Shown here: positions 34,585 through 43,253 of the stretch, piece by piece
Numbering within the stretch: position 1 is the stretch's first letter
How the letters are laid out: each line of letters begins with the position of its first letter
Source: Anaerolineae bacterium
GTDB taxonomy: Bacteria; Chloroflexota; Anaerolineae; Caldilineales; Caldilineaceae
Length of the DNA stretch: 64,000 nt
Direction: 5' to 3'
Assembly: GCA_030432295.1 (NCBI GenBank)
Contig: JAUIHI010000011.1
Span: forward strand, 62,001-126,000
Made by a program: the position numbers and the translations under genes
Notes under the pieces: generated by a model
Database searches by the model: none
What the model saw: only the letters and a program-made list of their open reading frames with translations
Told to the model about the DNA's origin: nothing

Positions 34585-35316
34585 TCAGGCGGCGTTGCTC
34601 AGTTCCGGTTTGGCTGTTCTCAGGTCGGGCAAAGACTGGAAGGATTTCTCCCGCCGTTCCGACCAGAGTGCATAGCCGAGCCAGGCCAGAGCCAACCCCA
34701 CCGGTAGCATAGCGACCGCAGGCTGGTACTCGGGTGGAACCAATGCGCCAACGGGGACCAGAACAGCGCCGACGGCAAGTAAGCCGCCCGCCCAGCGTGG
34801 CAGAACACGGGCACGGAAGGTAGCGATGCCAAACAGCAGAGGTCCCAAGATATACAAGGGGCCGGACAGATTCCAAAGCGTTGGGAGGACGCCGAGATCA
34901 ATCTCGCTGGTAGTCCCACTGAACATCCCAAGGAAGGCTGCCACAAATTTTGGCGACTCGGTTGCCAGTTGAGGCAGAATGAAGGCTTCCACGAAGGAGA
35001 AGCCACTCACCAGCATCATCCAGACGCTCAGCAGGAGAAATCCAGCCAGAGCCATCCAACCAGACTTTTCCGCTTGCCGGGCATACAGCCCTGCCATGCC
35101 AAACAATCCGAAGAAGCCCAGGGCAACAGCAAAAATGTGGACGTTTACCCAAGTGGTAGTAGTGACGGACGAGGGAATGTTCACTTGATGGAACATCCCG
35201 ATGACGATGAAGCACAGCCCGGCAATGATGGCAGATAAGCCGGCCAGCCGCATGAGAGTAGCTGTGGTCATCTTCGGTTTGCTCTCCTTAAGCGAGTTCT
35301 TTCCTTTGGCGTTCAT
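34585..35316 (-). CDS. Polytopic membrane protein of unknown function
   Basis: About 243 residues from the ATG at 35316 (GGAG at 8 nt). A longer frame to 35550 would cross the operator-like repeats. It has about six membrane helices, including LMRLAGLSAIIAGLCFIVIG, VNVHIFAVALGFFGLFGMAG and RVLPRWAGGLLAVGAVLVPV. The pattern is that of DUF4386-like or similar small polytopic proteins, but I cannot fix the family. It is first gene after the MalT-like regulator and its terminator, preceded by GGGGAG repeats and a GTGTCA palindrome, so it is the likely target of that regulator. Confidence 0.7.
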   Translation of the reverse strand: MNAKGKNSLKESKPKMTTATLMRLAGLSAIIAGLCFIVIGMFHQVNIPSSVTTTTWVNVHIFAVALGFFGLFGMAGLYARQAEKSGWMALAGFLLLSVWMMLVSGFSFVEAFILPQLATESPKFVAAFLGMFSGTTSEIDLGVLPTLWNLSGPLYILGPLLFGIATFRARVLPRWAGGLLAVGAVLVPVGALVPPEYQPAVAMLPVGLALAWLGYALWSERREKSFQSLPDLRTAKPELSNAA

Positions 35317-35348
35317 CTGTTTGTCTCCTGTTTTGAACCGTGGGATTC

Positions 35349-35365
35349 GTGTCATTGCTTGACAC
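35349..35365. promoter_or_regulatory. GTGTCA-N5-TGACAC palindrome
   Basis: A perfect inverted repeat 33 nt upstream of the membrane-protein start at 35316, close to a weak TATGCC -10-like box on the minus strand. It could be an operator. Confidence 0.4.
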
Positions 35366-35417
35366 CTGGCATAGCTGCCTGTTTCGGTTCGATTGACGAT
35401 ACTGTACAGGCCGATGG

Positions 35418-35483
35418 GGGGAGATGTCGTCCCCACAAGTGGGGATTTATATGGGGAGATGTGGGGAGGGATGCTGGGGAGAC
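35418..35483. promoter_or_regulatory. Five GGGGAG/GGGGAT repeats, MalT-box-like
   Basis: GGGGAG or GGGGAT begins at 35418, 35441, 35453, 35463 and 35476, with steps of 23, 12, 10 and 13 nt. The known MalT box is GGGGA(T/G)GAGG. The cluster lies between the gene for a MalT-like regulator and the operon starting at 35316. One pair also forms the palindrome CCCCAC-AA-GTGGGG (35431-35444). Confidence 0.45.
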
Positions 35484-35489
35484 AAAAAA

Positions 35490-35523
35490 CTCCCAGACCA
35501 ACAATGAAATGCTGGTCTGGGAG
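35490..35523 (-). terminator. Intrinsic terminator of LuxR/MalT gene
   Basis: On the minus strand CTCCCAGACCA, a 12-nt loop and TGGTCTGGGAG are followed by TTTTTT, 40 nt after the regulator's stop. Confidence 0.88.
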
Positions 35524-35563
35524 GGTCGTGTGGGATATGTGCCTGGACAACCCTTTGGCAGGG

Positions 35564-38296
35564 TTAGATCAAATTCAGATCAACTGCCCGTCTGACAGCC
35601 GCCCGGCGATTATCGACGTTGAGTTTACTGTAGATGCTTTTGGTATGGGTGCGGACAGTGCTCAGGCCGATCACAAGTTCCTGGGCGATCTCCGGACCGG
35701 AAAGCTCGGTTTTGAACAATCGGAGCACATCCAACTCGCGCTGGCTGAGTGGCTCGATCAGAGGCTGAGAAGTGGGCGACGATTTGCCCGGCGCGGGGAG
35801 ATGCGATTCGCCTGTCCCGCTCTGTTGCTCAGTTGCCAAGGCGGACAAAAGTTTGCCCGTATAGTCCGGCATAATCCCACGCTTGGCTGCTTCAAAAAGC
35901 AATTGTCCCATGGGCTGGCCTTCCTCCACAAAGATACGGATATAGCCCTCAGGCTCAGCCAACTTCAACGCCTGTTGCAGGGGCACAAGAGCAGCGGGTG
36001 TGTCGCCTCGTATCCGGTGGACAAGCGCCTGCACTATCAGAATTTCGATTGCGCTCCCTGTCCGTCCGCCTTCCTCCGCTGCTTTCAGAAGGCGTTCCAG
36101 AAAGCCGATCACCTCGCTGATTGGGCCGTCAGCACACTCACTCTTGCATTGGGCAAGGCGCACCCTGGCCAGTGTGATGTGCTCAAACTCGTGCAGGTAG
36201 CTGAGTTCGTTCGCAACAGACAGACTCTGGGCACGCGCCCAGTCGAGAGCTTCGCCCAGCCTTCCCTGGGCGACCCATACCCGTGCCTTCAACGCGGCCA
36301 CAGGACGCACGTTTGGGAGAAAGTCACTCACATACAAGCGCTCTGCCTCGTGGAGCAGTTCGAGCGCGCCGTCCAGATCGCCCTGGGTTTGTTGAATTCG
36401 GGCCATTGCTACACGCCAGCGGTATGGGTATTGGGGGAATCCCGTGTGATCGCCCTGGGCCTTGCTTGTCAGCAGATGCTGTGTGGCGACCGCCAGATCA
36501 TTCTGTTCACGCTTAATCTCGCCGATTCCCACGTACATATCGGCAGTACCCCGCATGAGAGGCGCGCCCTGCTCTGCGGCAAGCTGCAAACCCCTCTCGT
36601 AGAGACCCATCGCCTCGTGCAGACGGCTTTGCGCAATCCGTATATCAGCCAGGGCGATTGATCCCCCTATCGCGTCCGAAATATATCCGACTCGCTGCAA
36701 ATGGGCCATCCCATCGGTATACATCCGGTACGCGGTATCGAGATCGCCGCCTGTCCAGGACGCAAGTCCTAAAATCGCCGAGGCCGCGCCGCGCAAGAAA
36801 TTGTCATCCCCAGGTGCGAGTTCCAGCACCCACCGGGCAGAACTCATTGCGCTGGTCACATCGCCACGAATCAGGGCCATCCCGGCATAGTACATAGCGA
36901 CCAACGCAGGCAGACGGTGAAAATCCTCCGCATCGATGAAAACAGGCTGCTCATCCTGATTCGCCGACATATCCAGCCACCGTTCCGCGACCCGTAGCCG
37001 GTCCTCCACGCCATCAAGCTGGCCCATCTGCAGTAGCGTTCCTGCATAGTGAACGTTGAGGACGGGTCTGTCCTGTAGCAACTCAGCAGGGAGGGCCTTA
37101 AGCCAGCCCAATAACGTGGACTCCTGCCGGCTCTGGCGCATGGCTGGCACGGCCCGTTCGATCAGATCCGCGGCGCGCTCGAAATTTGCGGCGGCCAGCG
37201 CGTGGTGGATTGCATCTGCTGGCGAGCCATTGCGTTCATACCATTCGCTGGCGCGCCCGTGCAGAACAGAAACCTGTTCGGGCTGCTCCGCCCGCAGATG
37301 CGCCGCGAGAACCTCAGCGAAGAGGTGGTGATAGCGATACCACAGGCGTTTGTCATCCAATGGAACGATGAATAAGTTGCCACGCTCCAGGGCATCCAAC
37401 CGTGCGCTGCCCCCCTCCTGGCCGGTGACAGCATCGCACAGTGGCCCATTCAAGCGGTCGAGAATGGCGGTCTGGAGCAGGAAGTTGCGGACAGGTGCGG
37501 GCTGGCGTTGGAGTACCTCTTCGACCAGATAGTCCACAATGTACCGGTGATCTCCCGCAAAGGTCCGGATAAAACCGGGCACATCTGGGCGGCCCTGTAT
37601 AGAAAGCGCGGCCAATTGCAGACCGGCAATCCAACCTTCGGTGCGCTCTTCCAATGCAGCGATGTCCGCCGCCGAGAGACGCAGACCCATCACCTGGTTG
37701 AGAAAGTCGGCGGCTTCAGAGGCAGTAAAACGCAGTTCGGCGGCGCGCACTTCAGTCAACTGTCCCCGGGCTCGTAAGCGGGCCAGGGGTAGTTGGGGAT
37801 CCTGCCGGGTGGTAATCACAAGATGCATCCGGGCTGGCAGATGCTCGACCAGAAAGGCGAGGGCAATGTCAACCGGTTTGGTATCGATCAGATGATAGTC
37901 ATCGAGAACGAGGATAAAATCGCGGGGAATGGTAATGATTTCATTGAGCAATGCCGTCAGGATCACTTCGGTGGATGGCGGTTGCGATGATTGCAGATCA
38001 CCCAACATGCCTTCGCCAATCCCCGGCTCAATCGTCTGCAAAGCAGCCGCCAGATAGGCCAGAAAGCGTGCGGGGTCGTTGTCCCCCTCATCGAGGGAGA
38101 GCCAAGCGGCCTGTTGCCCACTTTCCTCGATCCACTCGCTGACGAGTGTGGTTTTCCCAAAGCCCGCAGGAGCAGAGATGAGAATCAGCTTGCGATACAG
38201 CCCGCCATTCAGTCGCTCAGTCAGGCGCGGGCGAAGGACAAACCCTGGCCGCGGGGGAGGGAGATAGAGTTTTGTGGCTAGAATTGATGTAGACAT
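35564..38296 (-). CDS. MalT-like LuxR family ATP-dependent transcriptional regulator
   Basis: About 910 residues. After MSTSILATKLYLPPPRPGFV, the usual start of the family, comes a STAND-type ATPase: Walker A APAGFGKTT near residue 45 and Walker B FILVLDDYHLI near 125. A winged-helix linker is followed by a long TPR-like helical region (about 400-780) that normally senses a ligand. The C-terminal LuxR helix-turn-helix reads LSQRELDVLRLF, then VIGLSTVRTHTKSIYSKLNV. Such proteins activate promoters through GGGGAKGAGG-type boxes after ligand and ATP binding. Similar boxes lie just downstream at 35418-35483. The ATG at 38296 gives the family start; a frame to 38359 is longer than needed. The ligand is unknown. 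Confidence 0.93.
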   Translation of the reverse strand: MSTSILATKLYLPPPRPGFVLRPRLTERLNGGLYRKLILISAPAGFGKTTLVSEWIEESGQQAAWLSLDEGDNDPARFLAYLAAALQTIEPGIGEGMLGDLQSSQPPSTEVILTALLNEIITIPRDFILVLDDYHLIDTKPVDIALAFLVEHLPARMHLVITTRQDPQLPLARLRARGQLTEVRAAELRFTASEAADFLNQVMGLRLSAADIAALEERTEGWIAGLQLAALSIQGRPDVPGFIRTFAGDHRYIVDYLVEEVLQRQPAPVRNFLLQTAILDRLNGPLCDAVTGQEGGSARLDALERGNLFIVPLDDKRLWYRYHHLFAEVLAAHLRAEQPEQVSVLHGRASEWYERNGSPADAIHHALAAANFERAADLIERAVPAMRQSRQESTLLGWLKALPAELLQDRPVLNVHYAGTLLQMGQLDGVEDRLRVAERWLDMSANQDEQPVFIDAEDFHRLPALVAMYYAGMALIRGDVTSAMSSARWVLELAPGDDNFLRGAASAILGLASWTGGDLDTAYRMYTDGMAHLQRVGYISDAIGGSIALADIRIAQSRLHEAMGLYERGLQLAAEQGAPLMRGTADMYVGIGEIKREQNDLAVATQHLLTSKAQGDHTGFPQYPYRWRVAMARIQQTQGDLDGALELLHEAERLYVSDFLPNVRPVAALKARVWVAQGRLGEALDWARAQSLSVANELSYLHEFEHITLARVRLAQCKSECADGPISEVIGFLERLLKAAEEGGRTGSAIEILIVQALVHRIRGDTPAALVPLQQALKLAEPEGYIRIFVEEGQPMGQLLFEAAKRGIMPDYTGKLLSALATEQQSGTGESHLPAPGKSSPTSQPLIEPLSQRELDVLRLFKTELSGPEIAQELVIGLSTVRTHTKSIYSKLNVDNRRAAVRRAVDLNLI

Positions 38297-38365
38297 AACC
38301 CTCTCTGCGGGGGCTTTTGCAGCGCTCCCCCAGCGGAATCCAGAAGTGTCCAATCCCATTCATTA

Positions 38366-38908
38366 TTACATCACCCGAGGAAAACCTGTGGGCGCGATAA
38401 TAATCGAATACCACCAGAAGGAGCCGTCGGCGCGCTGGGCCACAAAGAGCATTGCCTCGCCCAGCCCTTCCGGTCCCCAGCCCTGACTGAAGAGCACATC
38501 CACCACCTGCACATCCGATTGGAAAATGTGGACTGGGTCCTGATTGTCCAGCATATCAGAGAGAGGCGCGTCCGGTTCGGGGAAACGGATGGGGCCGCCG
38601 GTCATATACAGATTGCGTAGCTGACCGATGGCATCGTCCGCGGGCAGGGGCGGCAGACTGTTGCCCGGCCAAAAAGCGATGACAAAAAGATTGTCATCCA
38701 TCAGACCGCGCATCGCGTCAAAACCCGCGGATTCCACCGACTGGCGTAGCTGGCCGGAAAAGGCGTCCGGGCTGATAGTCGGGCTGGGTGTTTCCGTGGC
38801 TGCCGCTGGCTGGGGTTGAAGCGGTTGCAACCCGGGCGCAGCACAACCGCTGACAAAGAGAAGAATCACAAGCAGGAAAGTAATGGTTTTTTGCGCAGCA
38901 GAAGGCAT
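38366..38908 (-). CDS. Putative lipoprotein of unknown function
   Basis: 180 residues with a lipoprotein signal peptide: charged start, hydrophobic TITFLLVILLFVSGC with the lipobox Cys at about residue 22. A proline/threonine-rich linker is followed by a soluble domain with FDAMRGLMDDNLFVIAFWPG and QVVDVLFSQGWGPEGL. I do not recognise the domain. It is exported and membrane-anchored on the outside. It follows the serine hydrolase on the same strand, with the inverted repeat at 38950-39016 between. Confidence 0.75.
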   Translation of the reverse strand: MPSAAQKTITFLLVILLFVSGCAAPGLQPLQPQPAAATETPSPTISPDAFSGQLRQSVESAGFDAMRGLMDDNLFVIAFWPGNSLPPLPADDAIGQLRNLYMTGGPIRFPEPDAPLSDMLDNQDPVHIFQSDVQVVDVLFSQGWGPEGLGEAMLFVAQRADGSFWWYSIIIAPTGFPRVM

Positions 38909-38949
38909 AGGAAGAACTCGCTTTTGAAGGCAATCGGTCGAAAGAGATC

Positions 38950-39016
38950 ACCACAAAGGCACGAAGACACAAAGAACAGCAATCGACTTTCTTTGCGCCT
39001 TTGTGACTTTGTGGTT
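38950..39016. repeat. CACAAAGG/CACGAAG inverted repeat
   Basis: ACCACAAAGGCACGAAGACA on the left and CTTTGTGACTTTGTGGTT on the right pair over about 26 nt with four mismatches. The same words occur at 3535-3560 and 10033-10058. Confidence 0.65.
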
Positions 39017-39022
39017 CAAAAA

Positions 39023-40624
39023 TCAGGGCAGGGCTGGTTCGCCGCTGGTAGCAGCCCGGCTGGTATAGTTGTCCAGAACCGGCAGGTAATTGGCAGGCGC
39101 TTCCAGCACCAGCGGCTCTGGCGGGGTGACATTCTGCAATTCCTGTTGAAAGGCGAAATAAGACCAGACAATGCGGCTGATCTCTTTCATCGCTACGTTG
39201 CTCGTCTCCCAGTCCATCCAACCCCGACGGTAGAGGTAGACGCTGAGCACATACGGCCCGGTTGGTCCCCAAATCAGCGCCAGATCGCTGTGGGCGTCGT
39301 TGACGAAGCCGTGCTTGTGGACAATCCAGGCGTCATCGGGCCGGGGCAGCCCAGCCCAAATCAGTTCCGTAAATTCGTCGTGGCTCAAGTAAAAGAGGAG
39401 GGTATTGCACTCTTCGGCAGTCAAGTCGCCGGGATAGACTTCCAGCAATTTCCCTTCCCCCTGGGTGCAGCGGTAGATTTCCGCCAGCAATCGGCCCATA
39501 TCAGCGGGGGTGGATTGAAGATGGGTGTCCGGTTCGGTGTTCCAGTCTGTGCGCTGGTTGGCCGCGGTGGGAATCTGGGCAACCGCGCTTTTGTCGTCGT
39601 AGCCGGTCTGGATAAAGCTGTTGACATAGCCCAGGCCACGCATTAACTCCGTCACCCGCCTTCCGCCCGTGAAGATATCCCCGTCGCCCACCCGACGCAA
39701 CACACCGTTGGCCGCCACATTGTTGCTCTCGCCCAGGGCGTAGTCGATCAACTGGCCGATCTCCACATCTTCGACGCCATCCATACGGCTGAACATTGCC
39801 GTCACAATCGCGACTTTCATTGTGGACATCCCGGAGAAGGCCACATCCACATCCACAGTGCCTTCCTCACCCGTCGCCAAATCCTGCACATAAATCGCCG
39901 CGAAGCCGGGAAAATCCGCTGTGAAGCTGTTGAGAACCGCGGCCAGATCGTCCAGGGTGGGCGGCCCCGCGGGGGTTTCGTCCAGCAGCAGATGGGCTTC
40001 CCGCTGGTCTGCGCTGCCCAGCGCGTCCAGAATGACCGGCACATTTTCGTCCAGCAACAGACGCTGCCCCGGTGCGCCCACACTCCATTGCCATTCGTCC
40101 CGCACTACGCCCACAAAACCGGTGGAAGCATCCGGGGTGCTGGTGTCGTCGGCCCAATTCCAGCGGGGCGGGATGGCCCGGGCCGGCTGGGGCGGGTGGT
40201 CGTTCTCGGCAGCGACACTTTCCAGCCAGGCGGTCAGTTTTGCGGCGTTGACTGTGGCGTAGACGGGTACATCCCGCCGTTTCTGTTCCAGGCCCAGCAG
40301 ATGACGGACGGCAATATCCACAAAATCCGGGCCGTCCAGATAGCGGGTGGCGTCGGAAATCATCCGCGTCACATCCACCCGATATTCCACATCTTCCGGG
40401 CGCAGGATCAGCCGGGTATCGCCGTAGTAGACGGCCACCGGTTCGGTGTTGCGTGTATCCAAGAGCGCGGCGGCCTCGGCCACATCTTTGACGCGGCCCA
40501 TCTCCACCCCCCCCAAATAGACACCCGGCGGTATCGGCGCAGCAGACGCTTTGTAGCGGGTGTAGAGAGGGAAGACAGAGAGGAGGAGTATGAGAGTCAG
40601 GAAGAATTTGGTGAAACTATTCAT
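39023..40624 (-). CDS. Secreted serine hydrolase: VanW-like N-terminus plus class A beta-lactamase-like domain
   Basis: 533 residues with an N-terminal signal/anchor helix (FFLTLILLLSVFPLYTRY). The first domain (about 30-160; IPPGVYLGGVEMGRVKDVAE) resembles the PG-binding region found with VanW proteins. The second is a beta-lactamase/transpeptidase fold: SxxK in SGMSTMKVAIV (near residue 265), an SDN-like ESNNVAANG, and HKHGF in place of KTG. The fold is known from beta-lactamases, PBPs and esterases; the altered third motif argues for a peptidoglycan-related or esterase role rather than strong lactamase activity. Its start overlaps the end of the PIN gene by 8 nt. Confidence 0.85.
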   Translation of the reverse strand: MNSFTKFFLTLILLLSVFPLYTRYKASAAPIPPGVYLGGVEMGRVKDVAEAAALLDTRNTEPVAVYYGDTRLILRPEDVEYRVDVTRMISDATRYLDGPDFVDIAVRHLLGLEQKRRDVPVYATVNAAKLTAWLESVAAENDHPPQPARAIPPRWNWADDTSTPDASTGFVGVVRDEWQWSVGAPGQRLLLDENVPVILDALGSADQREAHLLLDETPAGPPTLDDLAAVLNSFTADFPGFAAIYVQDLATGEEGTVDVDVAFSGMSTMKVAIVTAMFSRMDGVEDVEIGQLIDYALGESNNVAANGVLRRVGDGDIFTGGRRVTELMRGLGYVNSFIQTGYDDKSAVAQIPTAANQRTDWNTEPDTHLQSTPADMGRLLAEIYRCTQGEGKLLEVYPGDLTAEECNTLLFYLSHDEFTELIWAGLPRPDDAWIVHKHGFVNDAHSDLALIWGPTGPYVLSVYLYRRGWMDWETSNVAMKEISRIVWSYFAFQQELQNVTPPEPLVLEAPANYLPVLDNYTSRAATSGEPALP

Positions 40625-41090
40625 TCGGTTGGGGGGGAGGATCGCAATCCGCCAGGACGATGACTTCGATTTCTGTCACTTTTTGCAGCCGTTTGTCGTT
40701 GGTTATGAATACTTCACAGCCAGCCTCCAAACAACTGCTGATCTGTATTGCGTCGGCTGTTCGCAGGCCGTGTCTTGCGCGTAAGGCAGCAGCCAATAGC
40801 AAGACAGAATTCGACACCGCAATTACTTCCACTGATGTCGAATTCAGGAAGAACGAAATGTACTGATTGTAAAGCGCCTGTTGCTGGGAACGAATCGGCA
40901 TTACCAATACTTCAGCCAACGTAATGCCCGATGTATAAAGCCGCACACTATCGGGAGCATTCGCTGACTGAACGAACAGATCGGAGACAATTGAATACCA
41001 ATCTGAATTTCGCTCGAAGTAATAGATGAAAGGTGAGGAATCCAGCCCGATACGTGAACGACCAGCTATTCCATCCAGGAGGGTTCCCAT
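40617..41090 (-). CDS. PIN domain nuclease, VapC-like toxin
   Basis: 157 residues. The acidic residues of the PIN active site are visible: Asp in RIGLDSSPFIYYF, Glu in ITLAEVLVMP, Asp in RTADAIQIS and Asp in EVFITNDKRLQ. VapC-type toxins cleave tRNA or rRNA with Mg2+. It overlaps the preceding small gene by 25 nt, the usual arrangement of an antitoxin-toxin pair, and also overlaps the start of the serine hydrolase gene by 8 nt. Function as a toxin is inferred from fold and context. Confidence 0.88.
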   Translation of the reverse strand: MGTLLDGIAGRSRIGLDSSPFIYYFERNSDWYSIVSDLFVQSANAPDSVRLYTSGITLAEVLVMPIRSQQQALYNQYISFFLNSTSVEVIAVSNSVLLLAAALRARHGLRTADAIQISSCLEAGCEVFITNDKRLQKVTEIEVIVLADCDPPPQPNE

Positions 41091-41404
41091 GAGTTTCTCT
41101 CTTCCTCGATGTAAGCGTCTATGTCAATAGTAGACCACATTTCTGCACCCAAACCGGCAAAGTCAGTGATTTTCACTTTCTCTGGTCCGAGTGTGCGGGC
41201 CATTTCCTGCAGACGCTTGCCCAGTTCAAGAGCGCTTTCCTGTTCTGCTGGCATCTGTACACCTACAGCAGGCGATACTTCTGGCTCAGGCGATTTCACA
41301 TCGGGAATCAGGACGAACACTTTTGTCCGCTCTGGCAAATCCCAGAAGGAATCCAAGCGGATGGCACCCTTTTCAACCACAGCTTCCAATGCAATTACAC
41401 TCAT
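41066..41404 (-). CDS. Probable antitoxin partner of the PIN protein
   Basis: 112 residues: a short N-terminal beta part (IALEAVVEKGAIRLDSFWDLPERTKVFVLIPD) like the AF2212/DUF104 DNA-binding antitoxins, a variable linker, and a C-terminal acidic region ending STIDIDAYIEEERNSWEPSW, which would bind the toxin. GAAGGAGG stands just before the ATG, a strong site. It overlaps the PIN gene by 25 nt. The antitoxin role is inferred from the pairing. Confidence 0.7.
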   Translation of the reverse strand: MSVIALEAVVEKGAIRLDSFWDLPERTKVFVLIPDVKSPEPEVSPAVGVQMPAEQESALELGKRLQEMARTLGPEKVKITDFAGLGAEMWSTIDIDAYIEEERNSWEPSWME

Positions 41405-41504
41405 TTCAAGCCTCCTTCATATAGAAACCTACACACGCCAATACACCCCACCCTCCTTGTTCATCAACCAATACACCACGCACAGTTACCACCAACCCTT
41501 CCCC

Positions 41505-43070
41505 CTACTCCCACTCAATCGTCGCTGGCGGCTTGCTGGAAATATCATACACCACCCGATTCACCCCGTCTACCTCATTGACGATCCGGTTGCTGATGCG
41601 GGCCAGTAGATCGTAGGGCAGCCGCGCCCAATCCGCGGTCATAAAATCGTCGGTGGTGACGGCGCGCAGGGCGATGGTATTGGCGTAGGTGCGCCCGTCC
41701 CCCATCACGCCCACACTCTTCACCGGCAGCAGCACACAGAAGACCTGACTCGTCTCCCGATAGAAGCCCGCGTCTCGCAATTCGCTCAGAAAGATGCGGT
41801 CCGCCTTGCGCAGAATCTCCAGCTTCTCCCAAGACACCTCGCCCAGCAGGCGGATGGCCAGGCCAGGACCGGGGAAGGGATGCCGCCAGACGATCTCTTC
41901 CGGCAGCCCCAACTCCTCGCCCACATTGCGCACTTCGTCTTTGAAGAGCATCCGCAGGGGTTCGATCAGTTGGAAGGTCATATCCGCGGGCAGGCCACCC
42001 ACATTGTGATGGGTTTTGATGGTGCGGGCGTTTTTGGTGTCGTCGTTGCTGGCCGACTCGATCACATCCGGGTAGAGCGTGCCCTGGGCCAGAAAGGCCG
42101 GGCTGTCGATACCCCATTCCACGGCCAACCGGGCCGCCTCTGCCTCGAAGGTGCGCACAAAACGCGCGCCGATCAGCTTGCGCTTCTGCTCCGGATCGGC
42201 CACGCCTGCCAGGTCGCTCAGAAATTCCTCTTTGGCATCCACCGCAATCAGCCGCATCCCCTGGTGCTTCTCGAACGTCTCCACCACCTGCTCTGGTTCC
42301 CCGGCCCGCAGCAGGCCGTGATCCACGAAAATGCAGGTCAGCCGATCGCCGATAGCCCGATGAACAATGGCCGCTGCCACCGCGCTGTCCACGCCACCGC
42401 TCAGCCCGCAGACGACGTGGCCGTCCGGCCCCACCTGTTGGCGGATGCGATCCACCGTTTCCAGAATAAAGTTACCTGCGGTCCAGTCACCAGAACAGCC
42501 GCAGATGCCTTTGACAAAGTTGGAAAGCACTTGCGACCCCAGGGGCGTGTGCACCACCTCCGGGTGGAACTGAATGCCGTAGATGTGCCGTTTTTCATCG
42601 GCAAAGGCGGCCAGAGGCGAGTTGTCGCTGTGGGCGATGGCCTGAAAACCCGTGGGCAGCCGGTCCACCCGGTCGCCGTGGCTCATCCAGACCTGCTGGC
42701 GGATGGGCAGAGCGGCGAAGAGCGGGCTGGGGGAAGTCACTTCGATCTGGGCTGCGCCGTACTCTCGTTCCTGGCTGGGGGCCACGTGACCGCCGCCGTA
42801 GTGGGCCAGCAGTTGCAGCCCATAGCAGACGCCCAGCACAGGCACGCCGCTCTCCCAGACAATCTCTGGCAGGGTGGGCGCGCCGGGATCGTAGACGCTA
42901 TTGGGGCCACCGGAGAGGATAATCCCCTTTAGATTCATCTGGGGCAGACGCTCAGCGGCCTGCTCCCAGGAGATCAGTTCGGCGTAGACGTGGGCTTCCC
43001 GCACCCGGCGGCAGATCAGTTGGCTGTATTGGCTGCCGTAGTCGAGAACGGCGATTGTCTGGTGTTGCAT
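41505..43070 (-). CDS. guaA: GMP synthase (glutamine-hydrolysing)
   Basis: 521 residues, a normal length. It converts XMP to GMP with glutamine and ATP. Class I amidotransferase domain: [14 protein letters not shown], the nucleophile in [15 protein letters not shown] (near residue 80) and the His/Glu in [15 protein letters not shown]-pyrophosphatase domain: [15 protein letters not shown] (P-loop near 225) and [14 protein letters not shown]. Dimerisation domain: [17 protein letters not shown] through [14 protein letters not shown]. The ATG at 43070 follows GGGG. The open frame above it (to 43121) is repeat sequence (ATCCGCG words). It is monocistronic and divergent from the ASKHA gene. Confidence 0.98.
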   Translation of the reverse strand: MQHQTIAVLDYGSQYSQLICRRVREAHVYAELISWEQAAERLPQMNLKGIILSGGPNSVYDPGAPTLPEIVWESGVPVLGVCYGLQLLAHYGGGHVAPSQEREYGAAQIEVTSPSPLFAALPIRQQVWMSHGDRVDRLPTGFQAIAHSDNSPLAAFADEKRHIYGIQFHPEVVHTPLGSQVLSNFVKGICGCSGDWTAGNFILETVDRIRQQVGPDGHVVCGLSGGVDSAVAAAIVHRAIGDRLTCIFVDHGLLRAGEPEQVVETFEKHQGMRLIAVDAKEEFLSDLAGVADPEQKRKLIGARFVRTFEAEAARLAVEWGIDSPAFLAQGTLYPDVIESASNDDTKNARTIKTHHNVGGLPADMTFQLIEPLRMLFKDEVRNVGEELGLPEEIVWRHPFPGPGLAIRLLGEVSWEKLEILRKADRIFLSELRDAGFYRETSQVFCVLLPVKSVGVMGDGRTYANTIALRAVTTDDFMTADWARLPYDLLARISNRIVNEVDGVNRVVYDISSKPPATIEWE

Positions 43071-43087
43071 TGATTTTCCCCGGAATG

Positions 43088-43132
43088 GAACGCGGATGAC
43101 GCGGATCGGGCGGATTTGCACGGATAAAAAGT
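43088..43132. repeat. ATCCGCG-word repeat between guaA and ASKHA gene
   Basis: AACGCGGATGACGCGGATCG, then GGGCGGATTTGCACGGAT: four degenerate copies of a CGCGGAT unit. Same family as 13122, 15612, 53160 and 59760. Confidence 0.65.
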
Positions 43133-43217
43133 GGCTTTAGTTTACCACCAGACCAGTGTCACTACACAACGAACGCCGGTAGTGTTACAGGGGTGGGATA
43201 TTTGACAGAGAATCCCC

Positions 43218-43247
43218 TTGGCTTCGCCCCAATTAGGCGTGTATAAT
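43218..43247 (+). promoter_or_regulatory. Promoter of ASKHA gene, leaderless
   Basis: TTGGCT, 18 nt, TATAAT. The expected transcription start falls at or within 2 nt of the ATG at 43254, and no ribosome site precedes that ATG. Confidence 0.65.
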
Positions 43248-43253
43248 ACCCCA

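Noticed and set aside
39023-40624. Antibiotic-resistance beta-lactamase
   Set aside because: The third motif is HKHGF rather than KTG, the usual Glu of the omega loop is not evident, and there is an extra VanW-like domain; a resistance call is not justified.
35564-41404. Genomic island or prophage suggested by the regulator plus toxin-antitoxin genes
   Set aside because: No integrase, tRNA attachment site, phage structural genes or clear composition break at the edges.
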